A stretch of DNA of 64,000 nucleotides from an uncultured Flavobacteriales bacterium. GTDB taxonomy: Bacteria > Bacteroidota > Bacteroidia > Flavobacteriales > Flavobacteriaceae. The notes under the pieces were generated by a model. That model worked only from the letters and a program-made list of their open reading frames with translations. It was not told the DNA's origin and did no database searches. The stretch is taken from the NCBI GenBank assembly GCA_913058295.1, contig CAJXRD010000006.1, forward strand, positions 1 through 64,000, written 5' to 3'. The position numbers and the translations under genes were made by a program. Shown piece after piece: positions 10,001-19,718 of this stretch (its first letter is position 1; the number at the start of each line of letters is the position of its first letter).

Positions 10001-10576
10001 ATGGAAAAAGCGAATAAAATAGTTGATTCTTGGTTGGTTTTAAACTATCAGTCTGGTCATAAGAAATCTTTAGCAATCTTGGTGAAGCGATGGCATTCAA
10101 AATTTTGCAAACAAGCTTTTTATTATACAAAAGATATTGATGTCGCTAAGGATATTGCTCAGGAAAGTTGGCAACTTATTATTAATAAAGTACATACTCT
10201 AAAGGACACGAATAAATTTGGTAGCTGGGGTTTGGCAATTGTAACTCGTAAATCGATAGATTGGTTGCGAAAGGAACAAAGAGATTTCAAAAATTTAAAG
10301 GATTACTATGAATCGATGATTGTTTTTAAGGAAGAGAAATTACAAGGTTTGACTGATGTTCAAAAATTAAAACAAGCTATTAAAACTTTACCTAAAGGGC
10401 AACAAATTGTGATTCGCTTATTTTATATAGAAGCATATTCCTTAATTGAAATTTGTGAAATTCTAAGTTTATCTAAAGGGACAGTAAAATCAAGATTATT
10501 TTATGCTAGAGAAAAATTAAAAACAATAATTAAACATAGAAATTATGAACCGAGCGAGTCAAAAGCTGATTATTAA
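10001..10576 (+). CDS. RNA polymerase sigma factor, sigma-70 (ECF) family
   Basis: Region 2 (AKDIAQESWQLIINKVHTLKDTNKFGSWGLAIVTRKSIDWLRK) and region 4 HTH (LSLSKGTVKSRLFYAREKLK). Confidence 0.9.
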   Translation: MEKANKIVDSWLVLNYQSGHKKSLAILVKRWHSKFCKQAFYYTKDIDVAKDIAQESWQLIINKVHTLKDTNKFGSWGLAIVTRKSIDWLRKEQRDFKNLKDYYESMIVFKEEKLQGLTDVQKLKQAIKTLPKGQQIVIRLFYIEAYSLIEICEILSLSKGTVKSRLFYAREKLKTIIKHRNYEPSESKADY

Positions 10577-10630
10577 AGATAATGAATAAAAGCGAACAGC
10601 ATTTGACAAACTTATAAATATGAAGGACAA

Positions 10631-11017
10631 ATGAAAAATGAATTTGAAAAAATCGATGAATTAATTAAAGAAGCATTAACGGAAGAAGAATCAATATTTT
10701 ACGATAATCTTGAGGAACAAAATGTTTTTCAGATGTTGGGAGGATTGTTTCAAGGGAAAAATAAATGGATTATGTTCTTAATGAATTTTGTTATGCTAAT
10801 AGTCTTTGGTTTTCTAATCTATAGTGTTGTCCAGTTCTTTGATACAGAACAGACAAACGAAGTAATTAGGTGGTCCTTGTCTATAATTACTTGTTTATTG
10901 GTAATCTCCATGTTAAAGATGTTTCTTTGGATGCAGATGGATAAAAACAGTATTAAAAGAGAGATTAAGAGGATGGAACTACAGATTTCAACACTTTCCT
11001 CAAAATTATCAAAATGA
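10631..11017 (+). CDS. Small two-TM protein (DUF6768-like), possible anti-sigma partner
   Basis: Immediately downstream of the sigma gene; two hydrophobic segments (WIMFLMNFVMLIVFGFLIYSVVQF and WSLSIITCLLVISMLKMFLWM). Confidence 0.65.
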   Translation: MKNEFEKIDELIKEALTEEESIFYDNLEEQNVFQMLGGLFQGKNKWIMFLMNFVMLIVFGFLIYSVVQFFDTEQTNEVIRWSLSIITCLLVISMLKMFLWMQMDKNSIKREIKRMELQISTLSSKLSK

Positions 11018-11153
11018 TCTTTTTCAACTGAAAATATTATTTAGTAAATTGCGGACTCTAAGGATGATTTCTCTCCTCCGCTGAATTTTCGATAATCGAA
11101 AGAATAAAGGTATAGAAGGAATAACATTATATTCAATATTAAAAATTTATGTT

Positions 11154-12434
11154 ATGGCTATTGTAGACCAAAATTTATCACAAAAAGCAATCGATTTAGA
11201 AAATGAGTATGGAGCTCATAATTACCATCCACTTCCTGTAGTTTTAGAAAAAGGGGAAGGTGTTTATGTATGGGATGTAGAAGGGAAAAAATATTATGAT
11301 TTCCTATCTGCATATTCCGCAGTAAACCAAGGACACTGTCATCCAAAAATTGTGGATGCATTATCAAGCCAAGCAAAAAAGTTAACATTAACCTCCCGTG
11401 CTTTTCATAATGATATCTTAGGCGTTTATGAAAAATATGCATGTGAGTATTTTGGCTTTGATAAAATATTGCCCATGAATACTGGTGCAGAAGCTGTAGA
11501 AACTGCTATAAAAATTTGTCGTAAATGGGCTTATGAGAAAAAAGGCATTGCAGAGAATGAGGCGAAAATAATTGTTTGCGAAAACAATTTTCATGGGCGA
11601 ACTACAACGATTATCTCTTTTTCTAATGATCCAGTAGCACGCAAAAATTTTGGACCATATACAAAAGGGTTTATTAAAATTGAGTATGATAATCTAGAGG
11701 CATTGGAAGCAGCTTTAATGGCAGACTCTAATATAGCTGGTTTTTTAGTAGAGCCAATTCAAGGAGAGGCAGGAGTATATGTTCCCTCTGAGTATTATTT
11801 ACAAAAAGCAAAGGCACTTTGCGAGCAATACAATGTTCTTTTTATTGCCGATGAAGTGCAAACAGGGATTGCAAGAACAGGTCGTTTGTTGGCTACTTGC
11901 GGAAACTGTACTTGTTCTAACAAAAATTGTAGTGGAACTCCAGAGGTAAAGCCAGACATGTTAATCTTAGGAAAAGCAATAAGTGGTGGTGTATACCCAG
12001 TTTCTGCAGTATTGGCAAACGATGATATTATGGGTGTTATTAGACCCGGAAACCACGGATCTACCTTTGGTGGAAATCCAATTGCAGCGGCAGTCGCTAT
12101 TGCGGCTTTAGAGGTAGTTAAAGAGGAGAATCTAGCTGAAAATGCAGAACGCTTAGGGAAACTTTTTAGAGACAAATTAGAGGCGTTTATTCCAACCAGT
12201 GATTTACTATTGGGTGTAAGGGGTAAAGGCTTATTAAATGCAATTTTAATAAATGATACAGAAGAAAGCGACACTGCTTGGAACATTTGTTTAAAGCTTA
12301 GAGATAATGGGTTGTTAGCAAAACCAACTCATGGAAATATTATTCGTTTTGCACCACCTTTAGTTATGACAGAAGAACAACTATTAGATTGTGTTTCTAT
12401 AATAGTTAAAACAATAACAGAGTTTGAAAAATAA
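11154..12434 (+). CDS. rocD: Ornithine--oxo-acid transaminase
   Basis: Class III aminotransferase: [55 protein letters not shown]; Cys-rich insert [11 protein letters not shown]. Confidence 0.93.
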   Translation: MAIVDQNLSQKAIDLENEYGAHNYHPLPVVLEKGEGVYVWDVEGKKYYDFLSAYSAVNQGHCHPKIVDALSSQAKKLTLTSRAFHNDILGVYEKYACEYFGFDKILPMNTGAEAVETAIKICRKWAYEKKGIAENEAKIIVCENNFHGRTTTIISFSNDPVARKNFGPYTKGFIKIEYDNLEALEAALMADSNIAGFLVEPIQGEAGVYVPSEYYLQKAKALCEQYNVLFIADEVQTGIARTGRLLATCGNCTCSNKNCSGTPEVKPDMLILGKAISGGVYPVSAVLANDDIMGVIRPGNHGSTFGGNPIAAAVAIAALEVVKEENLAENAERLGKLFRDKLEAFIPTSDLLLGVRGKGLLNAILINDTEESDTAWNICLKLRDNGLLAKPTHGNIIRFAPPLVMTEEQLLDCVSIIVKTITEFEK

Positions 12435-12456
12435 TTGATTTGAATTATTTAGATAT

Positions 12457-12487
12457 AAAAAAAAGCGGCTATTAGCCGCTTTTTTTT
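12457..12487. terminator. Bidirectional rho-independent terminator
   Basis: aaaaaaaagcggctattagccgctttttttt between convergent genes. Confidence 0.85.
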
Positions 12488-12504
12488 ATTAAGTCTTTAA
12501 ACGA

Positions 12505-14373
12505 TTAATTGTTTTGAATAATCGTTTTAAAATCTATATTGATATTTTCTATGGTTGTTAATTTTACTAAATAAACACCATCTGCTAAATTAGATGTTGG
12601 GATATTAAAATTAGAAACCGTACCAACATTATGTTTGGTTGCTACCAATTTTCCAGTCATATCATAAACAGCAGCAGATTTAATGTCATAACCTTCTGGA
12701 TTTGAAACTTCCATTTGTTGATAAGGATTGTTTTGGAAGAAATCTACAGAAGCTTTTGCTATATCAATAGCCTTAGTTCCCTCTGATTCTTCTAATAATT
12801 GACGTCGTTCTTTAAATACAATAAAAAACCGATCTTCATAAACTCCAGCAGGTAATAAAATACCAGTATCTATAAATTCACTTGGATGTATTGATAGTTT
12901 TTTATATGTGTCATTTACAGAATCCCAAAAGTAAGTATCACGTTCAAAGTTTTGTATATCAATAGTGTTAATTGTAATTTTTGTTTGTGCATCTAGACTA
13001 AAACCAATTGGGATTTGTTTATAATCTGCATAAGGCCTTGTCTGTATTACAAATGGTTCCATTTCTTCATTTTCTTCTATTAGGTAATAAGCCTCCGCAC
13101 CACCAGAATCCATAGGGTGATGTGCATCTAAACCAACATCATAACCATCGGTACTTTCGTCATGAAATGCTAATAATAATTGTCTAGCAAAAGAATCATT
13201 AAAAACCATATTAATCCGTATTTGCGGTGTAATCACTACAAAGGCATCTGAATTAAATGAACTTCTTTCTGTTGGACCCTCATTATCTTCTTGTATTCTA
13301 ATTTCAGAAACCTCCCCTATCTTTTTAAAAATTCTTTGGTCATTTTGTAAAACTATATTATCTGCAGATGCATTAATAGTTCTTAATACAAATCCTTGTC
13401 CAACAGGAGAATATCTACGATCTACATCTGTTACATTTCCAGTCCCAGAATCACCACCTAAGCCTCCATTTGCAGAATAATTTTTAAATGGTGGAGCTAC
13501 ATAAAATCCTGGGTCATCTAAAGTATTATCAGGTCCAGGAATCCAAACACCATAACCTCCAGATTTTCCTGAATATTGATGAGTAAACTCATTTTTCTTT
13601 GGCTCATCCCAAAATAATATACCAGTTAATCCATTTGCTGTATTATCTGCAAAAAATAGTTTTAAGTCTAATGCAGAAGGGTATGGATTTCCTGATAAAG
13701 TCCATTGTGTTCCAGAATTTACTGGAACAGTAATAGTTCCATTGTTTGGACGACCTCTAAAATCATATTCTTGAGATTGAGAAATCGCACCATTACTCAC
13801 TCCTTTCATGGTAAATCCATAACCAGTAGGGATATTGTCATTTGGACCAACATGTATATAGTTTCCTTCTTGTTCATTTGCAGGAGAACTAGTTCTTGTA
13901 TAAATCCAACGTGTTGATACAGTAATTGGATCGGTAGTAGAACTTCCATTAGATCCTGGGGTTGTAGCTACTTGATCAGAATCTGTAACATCATTTACAT
14001 CATATAATCTTGAAACTCCAGCATTCACGTTTCCTGAACCAGCCAAGTCCTGATTACCAACAGGAGAATGCCAAAAATTATAATGGTAATTACTGGTAGA
14101 ATCTATAGTTTGATAAATGGAAATATATCCATCTCCAGAGTTTAGTGTAGCACCAGATCCTTGTATTAATTGAGATCCTTCTCTTAAATAAATACTTGCT
14201 TTAGTTGTTGCAACATTGGTGTTAACTTCAAGGTTCACATCATCTTCAACAAATAAGACTTCATCTTTTACATAAACATAGGAATCTGTAGACCCGTTGG
14301 GTTGTACATACAACTGCGAAAATACAGTCGAGCTAAAAATTAGCATGGCTAAAAGAAGTAGTAGGTTTTTCAT
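12505..14373 (-). CDS. Secreted protein with type A T9SS C-terminal sorting domain
   Basis: Signal peptide MKNLLLLLAMLIFSSTVFSQ; C-terminal VYDMTGKLVATKHN...NLADGVYLVKLTTIENINIDFKTIIQNN typical Por sorting domain. Confidence 0.85.
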   Translation of the reverse strand: MKNLLLLLAMLIFSSTVFSQLYVQPNGSTDSYVYVKDEVLFVEDDVNLEVNTNVATTKASIYLREGSQLIQGSGATLNSGDGYISIYQTIDSTSNYHYNFWHSPVGNQDLAGSGNVNAGVSRLYDVNDVTDSDQVATTPGSNGSSTTDPITVSTRWIYTRTSSPANEQEGNYIHVGPNDNIPTGYGFTMKGVSNGAISQSQEYDFRGRPNNGTITVPVNSGTQWTLSGNPYPSALDLKLFFADNTANGLTGILFWDEPKKNEFTHQYSGKSGGYGVWIPGPDNTLDDPGFYVAPPFKNYSANGGLGGDSGTGNVTDVDRRYSPVGQGFVLRTINASADNIVLQNDQRIFKKIGEVSEIRIQEDNEGPTERSSFNSDAFVVITPQIRINMVFNDSFARQLLLAFHDESTDGYDVGLDAHHPMDSGGAEAYYLIEENEEMEPFVIQTRPYADYKQIPIGFSLDAQTKITINTIDIQNFERDTYFWDSVNDTYKKLSIHPSEFIDTGILLPAGVYEDRFFIVFKERRQLLEESEGTKAIDIAKASVDFFQNNPYQQMEVSNPEGYDIKSAAVYDMTGKLVATKHNVGTVSNFNIPTSNLADGVYLVKLTTIENINIDFKTIIQNN

Positions 14374-14521
14374 AATCGTTAAAATTTATGAAGTATCTCA
14401 GGGGCAAAACACTTCTAATTATAAACAAACTTAGTGATATTTTTTGTTTTTTTCAAAAAAAACTTACTAAAGTGTTCATTATTAAGTAGAAAGAAAAAAT
14501 ATAAAATGTAAAAGTATTTAC

Positions 14522-14529
14522 TAAATTTG
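14522..14529 (+). promoter_or_regulatory. Possible -7 box TAAATTTG
   Basis: TAnnTTTG match 41 nt before the Smr gene start; no clear -33 TTG. Confidence 0.3.
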
Positions 14530-14562
14530 GTTAATTTTAAAATCATATTTAATAGTTTAAAA

Positions 14563-15111
14563 ATGAAAATAGGAGATAAAATATCTGTGTTAGATGAAGA
14601 TATTTCAGGGAAGATTATAGCAATTTCCGGGGAGCTTATTACCATTGTTGATGCAGATGGTTTTGAGTTGCAATACTCTAAAAAAGAGCTGGTTACTGAT
14701 AATCATGGAGTTTCGGATTACGATATGGTTCCACATAATATATCAGAGGTTCTTTCAGAAAAACAAAGCAAAAAGAACGTTAATTCTAAACGAGTAAAAT
14801 CAAAAGTAAGAATTCTCCCACCTATGGTGGTGGATTTACATATTCATCAATTAATTCCAAAATCTAGAGGCCTAAATAATTTTGAAATTTTAACGATTCA
14901 ACTAGAAGAGGCAAAAAGACAATTAAATTTTGCAATTTCAAAAAAAATACAACGAATAGTCTTTATCCATGGGGTAGGAGAGGGTGTGTTGCGTATGGAA
15001 TTGGAGTTTCTGCTTAAAAGATTTGATAATTTAAAGTTTTACGATGCAGATTATCAAAAATATGGAGTAGGTGCTACAGAAGTTTATATTTTTCAGAATA
15101 AAAAAGCCTAG
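14563..15111 (+). CDS. Smr domain-containing protein (DUF2027-like N-terminus)
   Basis: VVDLHIHQLIP...QRIVFIHGVGEGVLRMELEFLLKR...YGVGATEVYI, Smr core motifs; Met13 of the called ORF preferred. Confidence 0.8.
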   Translation: MKIGDKISVLDEDISGKIIAISGELITIVDADGFELQYSKKELVTDNHGVSDYDMVPHNISEVLSEKQSKKNVNSKRVKSKVRILPPMVVDLHIHQLIPKSRGLNNFEILTIQLEEAKRQLNFAISKKIQRIVFIHGVGEGVLRMELEFLLKRFDNLKFYDADYQKYGVGATEVYIFQNKKA

Positions 15112-15992
15112 TCTATAAACTCAGGTGTCTCGGTTACTGTAGTATTAATAACACCGTTTTGACTACCCATATTTAAAGTTTCTTGGATTATTTCCTCATC
15201 TGTGCTAATTAATACAAGATCTAATAAAACAAGATTAATATCACTAATAAAGCTATAGGAATGTAATCTAAATTGGTCAATAAGGTTTGTATTAGAAATA
15301 GCGCTATTTAAATAATCTGGAATACCTTCTTGAGTTTCATCATTTGTAGGATCCAAATCTCCATTTGCATCTTCATATCGAGTAATAACTCCATCATTAT
15401 CATCGTCAATATCTAAATAATCATAAATCCCATCTCCATCTGTATCCTTTGGGTTTTCAGCTTCTCCATTTAAATAATCAACACCTAATTCGATAACAGT
15501 AATCACATTATCACCATCGTCATCTTCATCAAAATAATTTAATAAACCATCTCCATCTGTATCTAAATCGCTAGTAATATCTTCATCAAGTCCATCGTCA
15601 TCCAATTTTGAAACAGTGGTTGTTAGTTCCGCTATACCAGATTCTCCAAGAAACTCTAAAGTCACAGTTGGTGTAATTGGTGGAATATTACTGCAGAAAT
15701 AATCATCAGAAACATCATCATTAAATTTTCTGTAATTTACAGTATTTGTACTGCTATTCAGCTCATATTCTTCAACACCAGGATCTAAAAATAATACTCC
15801 AGTATTTGTTAAAATCAATGAAATACTTTCGGCTGCAAAGGAATTATTAATATTAAAGAATGTGTAGCCACCTGGGTCACCACAATTGTTTAAATTCAAT
15901 TCATCAAAATCGAATTCTGTAACAATAATATCTCCGTCATTACAAGCAAAACAAAGGCTTGAAATAGCAAAAATTATAAATAGTTTTTTCAT
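15108..15992 (-). CDS. Lipoprotein with thrombospondin type-3-like Ca-binding repeats
   Basis: Lipobox LCFACND; DTDGDGLLNYFDEDDDGDN, DTDGDGIYDYLDIDDDNDG; 4-bp tail overlap with Smr gene. Confidence 0.75.
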   Translation of the reverse strand: MKKLFIIFAISSLCFACNDGDIIVTEFDFDELNLNNCGDPGGYTFFNINNSFAAESISLILTNTGVLFLDPGVEEYELNSSTNTVNYRKFNDDVSDDYFCSNIPPITPTVTLEFLGESGIAELTTTVSKLDDDGLDEDITSDLDTDGDGLLNYFDEDDDGDNVITVIELGVDYLNGEAENPKDTDGDGIYDYLDIDDDNDGVITRYEDANGDLDPTNDETQEGIPDYLNSAISNTNLIDQFRLHSYSFISDINLVLLDLVLISTDEEIIQETLNMGSQNGVINTTVTETPEFID

Positions 15993-16050
15993 AGAAAAAT
16001 GAATGATTACAAAGTAACAATTTTCTTTATTAGGAAACTAAAATTAATAT

Positions 16051-16058
16051 TACTTTTG
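16051..16058 (+). promoter_or_regulatory. Possible -7 box TACTTTTG very close to the start codon
   Basis: TAnnTTTG match ending 4 nt before ATG at 16063; no clear -33 element. Confidence 0.25.
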
Positions 16059-16062
16059 ACAC

Positions 16063-17211
16063 ATGAAGAAAGTTTATTTTGATAATGCAGCAACCACTCA
16101 AATTAGAGAAGAGGTTATCTTGCGAATGTCTGAAGTGTTAAAAAGCGACTATGGAAACCCATCTTCTTCCCATTCATTTGGAAGATCTGCTAAGTCCTTA
16201 TTAGAAAACTGTAGAAAAGAAATTGCAGCACATTTTAATGTTTCTTCTGCCGAAATTATTTTTACATCGGGTGGAACAGAAGCTGATAATTTAATCCTAA
16301 ACAGTTGTGTTAAAGATTTAGGTGTAACTAGAATTATTACGAGTAGAATAGAACATCATGCTGTTTTGTATACGATTCAAAATTTAAAAGCTACTACCAA
16401 TTTGATGGTTGATTATGTAAAATTAGATGATCGAGGAATGGTAGATTATAATCATTTAGAAACTCTACTTAAAGACTCTAAAAGTAAAACCCTTGTGAGT
16501 TTAATGCATGTTAATAATGAAATAGGAAATAAAGTTAATTTAGCTTTAGTTGCCGAAATATGTAAAAAATACAATGCATTACTTCATAGCGATACAGTAC
16601 AGTCGGTAGGATATTACCCTTTGGATTTTTCTGAAATACCTATTGATTTTACTGTTGCTTCTGCTCATAAATTTCATGGGCCAAAAGGAGTAGGTTTTGC
16701 GTTCATCCGAAAAAATTCTGGGATAAGATCTTTAATAAGAGGTGGAGAGCAAGAAAGAGGTTTACGAGCCGGTACGGAAGCTGTATATGCAATTGCTGGA
16801 ATGGCAAAAGCCATAGAAATGTCTTATGATAATTTAAAAGAAGAGAATCCTTATATCACTTCCATTAAAGAATATTTTATAGATAGAGTCCTTCAGGAAA
16901 TACCCACTATTAAATTTAATGGCTATTGTAGTGATTTTGAAAATAGCACTTATAAAATAGTAAATATACTATTACCTATTTCTTCGGAAAGAGCAACGAT
17001 GCTTTTATTTCAATTAGATTTAAAAGGAATTGCCTGTTCTAAAGGAAGTGCTTGTCAAAGTGGAAGTACAAAAGGGTCTCACGTGTTAACAGAAATTCTA
17101 TCAGATGAAAATTTATCAAAGCCCTCTATGCGTTTTTCATTTTCTTCTTATAATACAAAAGAAGAGGTAGACTATGTAGTCGATGTGTTGAAAGAATTTG
17201 TTTCGTCTTAA
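16063..17211 (+). CDS. Cysteine desulfurase (IscS/NifS family)
   Basis: VYFDNAATTQIREEV, FTSGGTEADNLIL, SAHKFHGPKGVGFAFIR, GGEQERGLRAGTEAV, CSKGSACQSGS. Confidence 0.92.
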   Translation: MKKVYFDNAATTQIREEVILRMSEVLKSDYGNPSSSHSFGRSAKSLLENCRKEIAAHFNVSSAEIIFTSGGTEADNLILNSCVKDLGVTRIITSRIEHHAVLYTIQNLKATTNLMVDYVKLDDRGMVDYNHLETLLKDSKSKTLVSLMHVNNEIGNKVNLALVAEICKKYNALLHSDTVQSVGYYPLDFSEIPIDFTVASAHKFHGPKGVGFAFIRKNSGIRSLIRGGEQERGLRAGTEAVYAIAGMAKAIEMSYDNLKEENPYITSIKEYFIDRVLQEIPTIKFNGYCSDFENSTYKIVNILLPISSERATMLLFQLDLKGIACSKGSACQSGSTKGSHVLTEILSDENLSKPSMRFSFSSYNTKEEVDYVVDVLKEFVSS

Positions 17212-17237
17212 ATAATAAAATTTTACAGTCTATATTT

Positions 17238-19703
17238 TTAAAATTTCATATTAAGTTTTACATTAAATACCCTAGGGGTCATGTAATTAGGGATTGCATA
17301 TTGAGTTTTTGTATATACATCTCTCACATAAGTGTTGGTGATGGAGTTTTGAACATCAAATATGTTGAAAATATCAAAGCCAATACTTAAATGCTTAAAA
17401 GGTTTTAACCAGCCACTTTCTCTTAATTTATGGGCATCTACAATTACATAGGAGAATCCTAAATCAACTCTTTTATAATCTGGTAATCGAGTTTGATAAT
17501 CATAAGGATCTGCATAGCTAGGTGATCCTCCAGGTAATCCGGTGTTATAAGTTAAATTGAGGTATAGTTTTAAATCTGGTATCACTTTTATATAATCCTG
17601 AAATAATACTGCAAATTTTAATCGTTGATCGGTAGGTCTAAAAATATAACCTCTATCGTCATGGTTTTCTTCGGTTTTAAGATAGCCGATACTTACCCAA
17701 CTTTCAGTACCTGGCACAAATTGTCCAGCTAATCTTACATCTGCTCCATATGCATAAGCAATTGCATTGTTATTTGCTTGATAACGGATTCTTACATTAT
17801 CTATGGTATAGGGGTTAACATCGGTGAGTGTTTTATAATACGCTTCAGAAATCAATGTGAATGGACGATCCCATATTTTAAGGCTATAATCATGTCCTAG
17901 TACAATGTGTACAGATTGTTGTGCTTTTACTTCTGGTCTTACTGTACCAGCAGCATCTCTTAATTCTCTATAAAACGGTGGTTGATGATACCAACCTCCA
18001 GATAATCTAAAAAGCATGTCTTTTTCCCAGTCTGGTTTTAAAGATATTTGTGCACGTGGACTAAAAACAGTTTGTGTGTTGCTTTCAATTCCTTTGCCAC
18101 TTACTGTCCAATTATGAGCACGAACACCAGCATTTAACCATAAATCACTGTTACCTGCCATAGTTCTATAACTCCATTGTGCATACCCAGAAAACCTCTC
18201 AATTTGCACATCGTTTGTAGCTCTTACCGCAGTATAAGGTGCCAGTGGGGCATCGTATGGTTCGTATGGTTCATTATTGCCAGTGCCATCAATTGGTGGT
18301 CTAATTGAAAACCCTGCAGAATCTAAAACTTCATATTCCTGAATTCGATCCCGAATATCTTCACTTGTATATTTAAGCCCGTATTCAATTGTGTTATCTC
18401 CAATATTCAATATTCCTTTATGTTCAAGGTTAATTATTAGAGCATCCAAATCGTTACGAGCGTGAGTAAGTTGAGAACCAATTCCTTCACTAAATTCTAC
18501 TTCCCCTAAATCTTCACTCCCAATGTCTGTATTTACTTCTCCAAGACGGTATTCAGCAAAAATATCGTAATGTTCTTGTTCTTTAGTATGATAAGCTGAA
18601 GCAATAAATTTTGCAGTATAATTTTCTGAAAGGATATGAGTACTTTTTAATGCTCCGAAATAAGTGTCGTATCTATCTTTTTCTATTCCATCATAGAAAA
18701 CCAATAAAGCGACAGGGTCTGCAATAGTTCCAAAATTAGTTTGTCTGGTAAGTGGTTCAAAATTATATTCATTAACAGATATGTTTCCTAAAAAGCCTAA
18801 AATAAATTTATTGGAAAATTTATAGGTGAGATACGTCTGAAGATCAGTAAAAGCTTGATCATAATTCGATTCTGTTTCTTTGGCATCTACAAATAAACCA
18901 TTGTCTCTATAGCGCATTCCAATAACTCCTGTAAATCTACCATTTTTAGAAACTCCTCCTGCTGATACATTTGCTCCTAATAAACTAAGATTCACACTTG
19001 CACCAAAATTGACAGGTTTGCGATAACTTATATCTAATACAGAAGATAGTTTATCTCCATATTTTGCTTGAAACCCTCCAGCAGAAAAATCTACAGTCGA
19101 AGTTAAATCTGTATTTACAAAACTAAAACCTTCTTGTTGACCACTTCTAATTAAGAAAGGTCTATAAACTTCAATTTCGTTTACATAGACTAAATTTTCA
19201 TCGTAATTCCCACCTCTTACTGCATAAGTTGTACTTAATTCGTTGTTTCCGTTAACTCCAGGAAGGGATTTAATTAAACTTTCAACTCCAGCATTAGCTC
19301 CTGGAATATTCCTAATCGTTTCTGGGCTTATGGTCGTAATACCTTCAACTCGTTTTCTTTTCTTTCTCGAAATAAGAACCTCTCCAATTTGCTCAACATC
19401 GATTTTCATCACTGGATTGAACTCAAAATCTGAATTTGGGCTCAATTCTGGAATAGTAACTTGAATGTTTTTAAAGCTTATATGCGAAAAAATTAAAACG
19501 ATTTCTTGATTTTCAGGGACTTCTAATAAATAGTATCCATCAAAATCGGTTTCTGTACCATTTAGATTAGTAGCAACACTTACATCAGATATTGGAGTAT
19601 TGTTTTCGTCTAAAACCACACCCTTTATCGTAGCATTTTGAGCTAAGAGGGAACTAGAAGTTAAAATAAAAAGGGAAAGCAGGAGAAAAGTAGAAGTCTT
19701 CAA
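17238..19703 (-). CDS. TonB-dependent receptor with N-terminal carboxypeptidase-regulatory-like domain
   Basis: Signal peptide, IKGVVLDENNTPISDVSVATN, plug domain GVNGNNELSTTYAVRGGNYDENLVYVNEIEVY, C-terminal FNVKLNMKF. Confidence 0.9.
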   Translation of the reverse strand: MKTSTFLLLSLFILTSSSLLAQNATIKGVVLDENNTPISDVSVATNLNGTETDFDGYYLLEVPENQEIVLIFSHISFKNIQVTIPELSPNSDFEFNPVMKIDVEQIGEVLISRKKRKRVEGITTISPETIRNIPGANAGVESLIKSLPGVNGNNELSTTYAVRGGNYDENLVYVNEIEVYRPFLIRSGQQEGFSFVNTDLTSTVDFSAGGFQAKYGDKLSSVLDISYRKPVNFGASVNLSLLGANVSAGGVSKNGRFTGVIGMRYRDNGLFVDAKETESNYDQAFTDLQTYLTYKFSNKFILGFLGNISVNEYNFEPLTRQTNFGTIADPVALLVFYDGIEKDRYDTYFGALKSTHILSENYTAKFIASAYHTKEQEHYDIFAEYRLGEVNTDIGSEDLGEVEFSEGIGSQLTHARNDLDALIINLEHKGILNIGDNTIEYGLKYTSEDIRDRIQEYEVLDSAGFSIRPPIDGTGNNEPYEPYDAPLAPYTAVRATNDVQIERFSGYAQWSYRTMAGNSDLWLNAGVRAHNWTVSGKGIESNTQTVFSPRAQISLKPDWEKDMLFRLSGGWYHQPPFYRELRDAAGTVRPEVKAQQSVHIVLGHDYSLKIWDRPFTLISEAYYKTLTDVNPYTIDNVRIRYQANNNAIAYAYGADVRLAGQFVPGTESWVSIGYLKTEENHDDRGYIFRPTDQRLKFAVLFQDYIKVIPDLKLYLNLTYNTGLPGGSPSYADPYDYQTRLPDYKRVDLGFSYVIVDAHKLRESGWLKPFKHLSIGFDIFNIFDVQNSITNTYVRDVYTKTQYAIPNYMTPRVFNVKLNMKF

Positions 19704-19718
19704 ATGAATTTATTAAGA

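Noticed and set aside
11795-12286. 163 aa ORF on - strand
   Set aside because: Fully antisense to rocD; Ser/Ala/Pro-rich composition of a shadow ORF
14415-14645. 76 aa ORF on - strand
   Set aside because: Spans the intergenic region and the 5' end of the Smr gene antisense; AT-rich, Phe/Lys-rich, no motif
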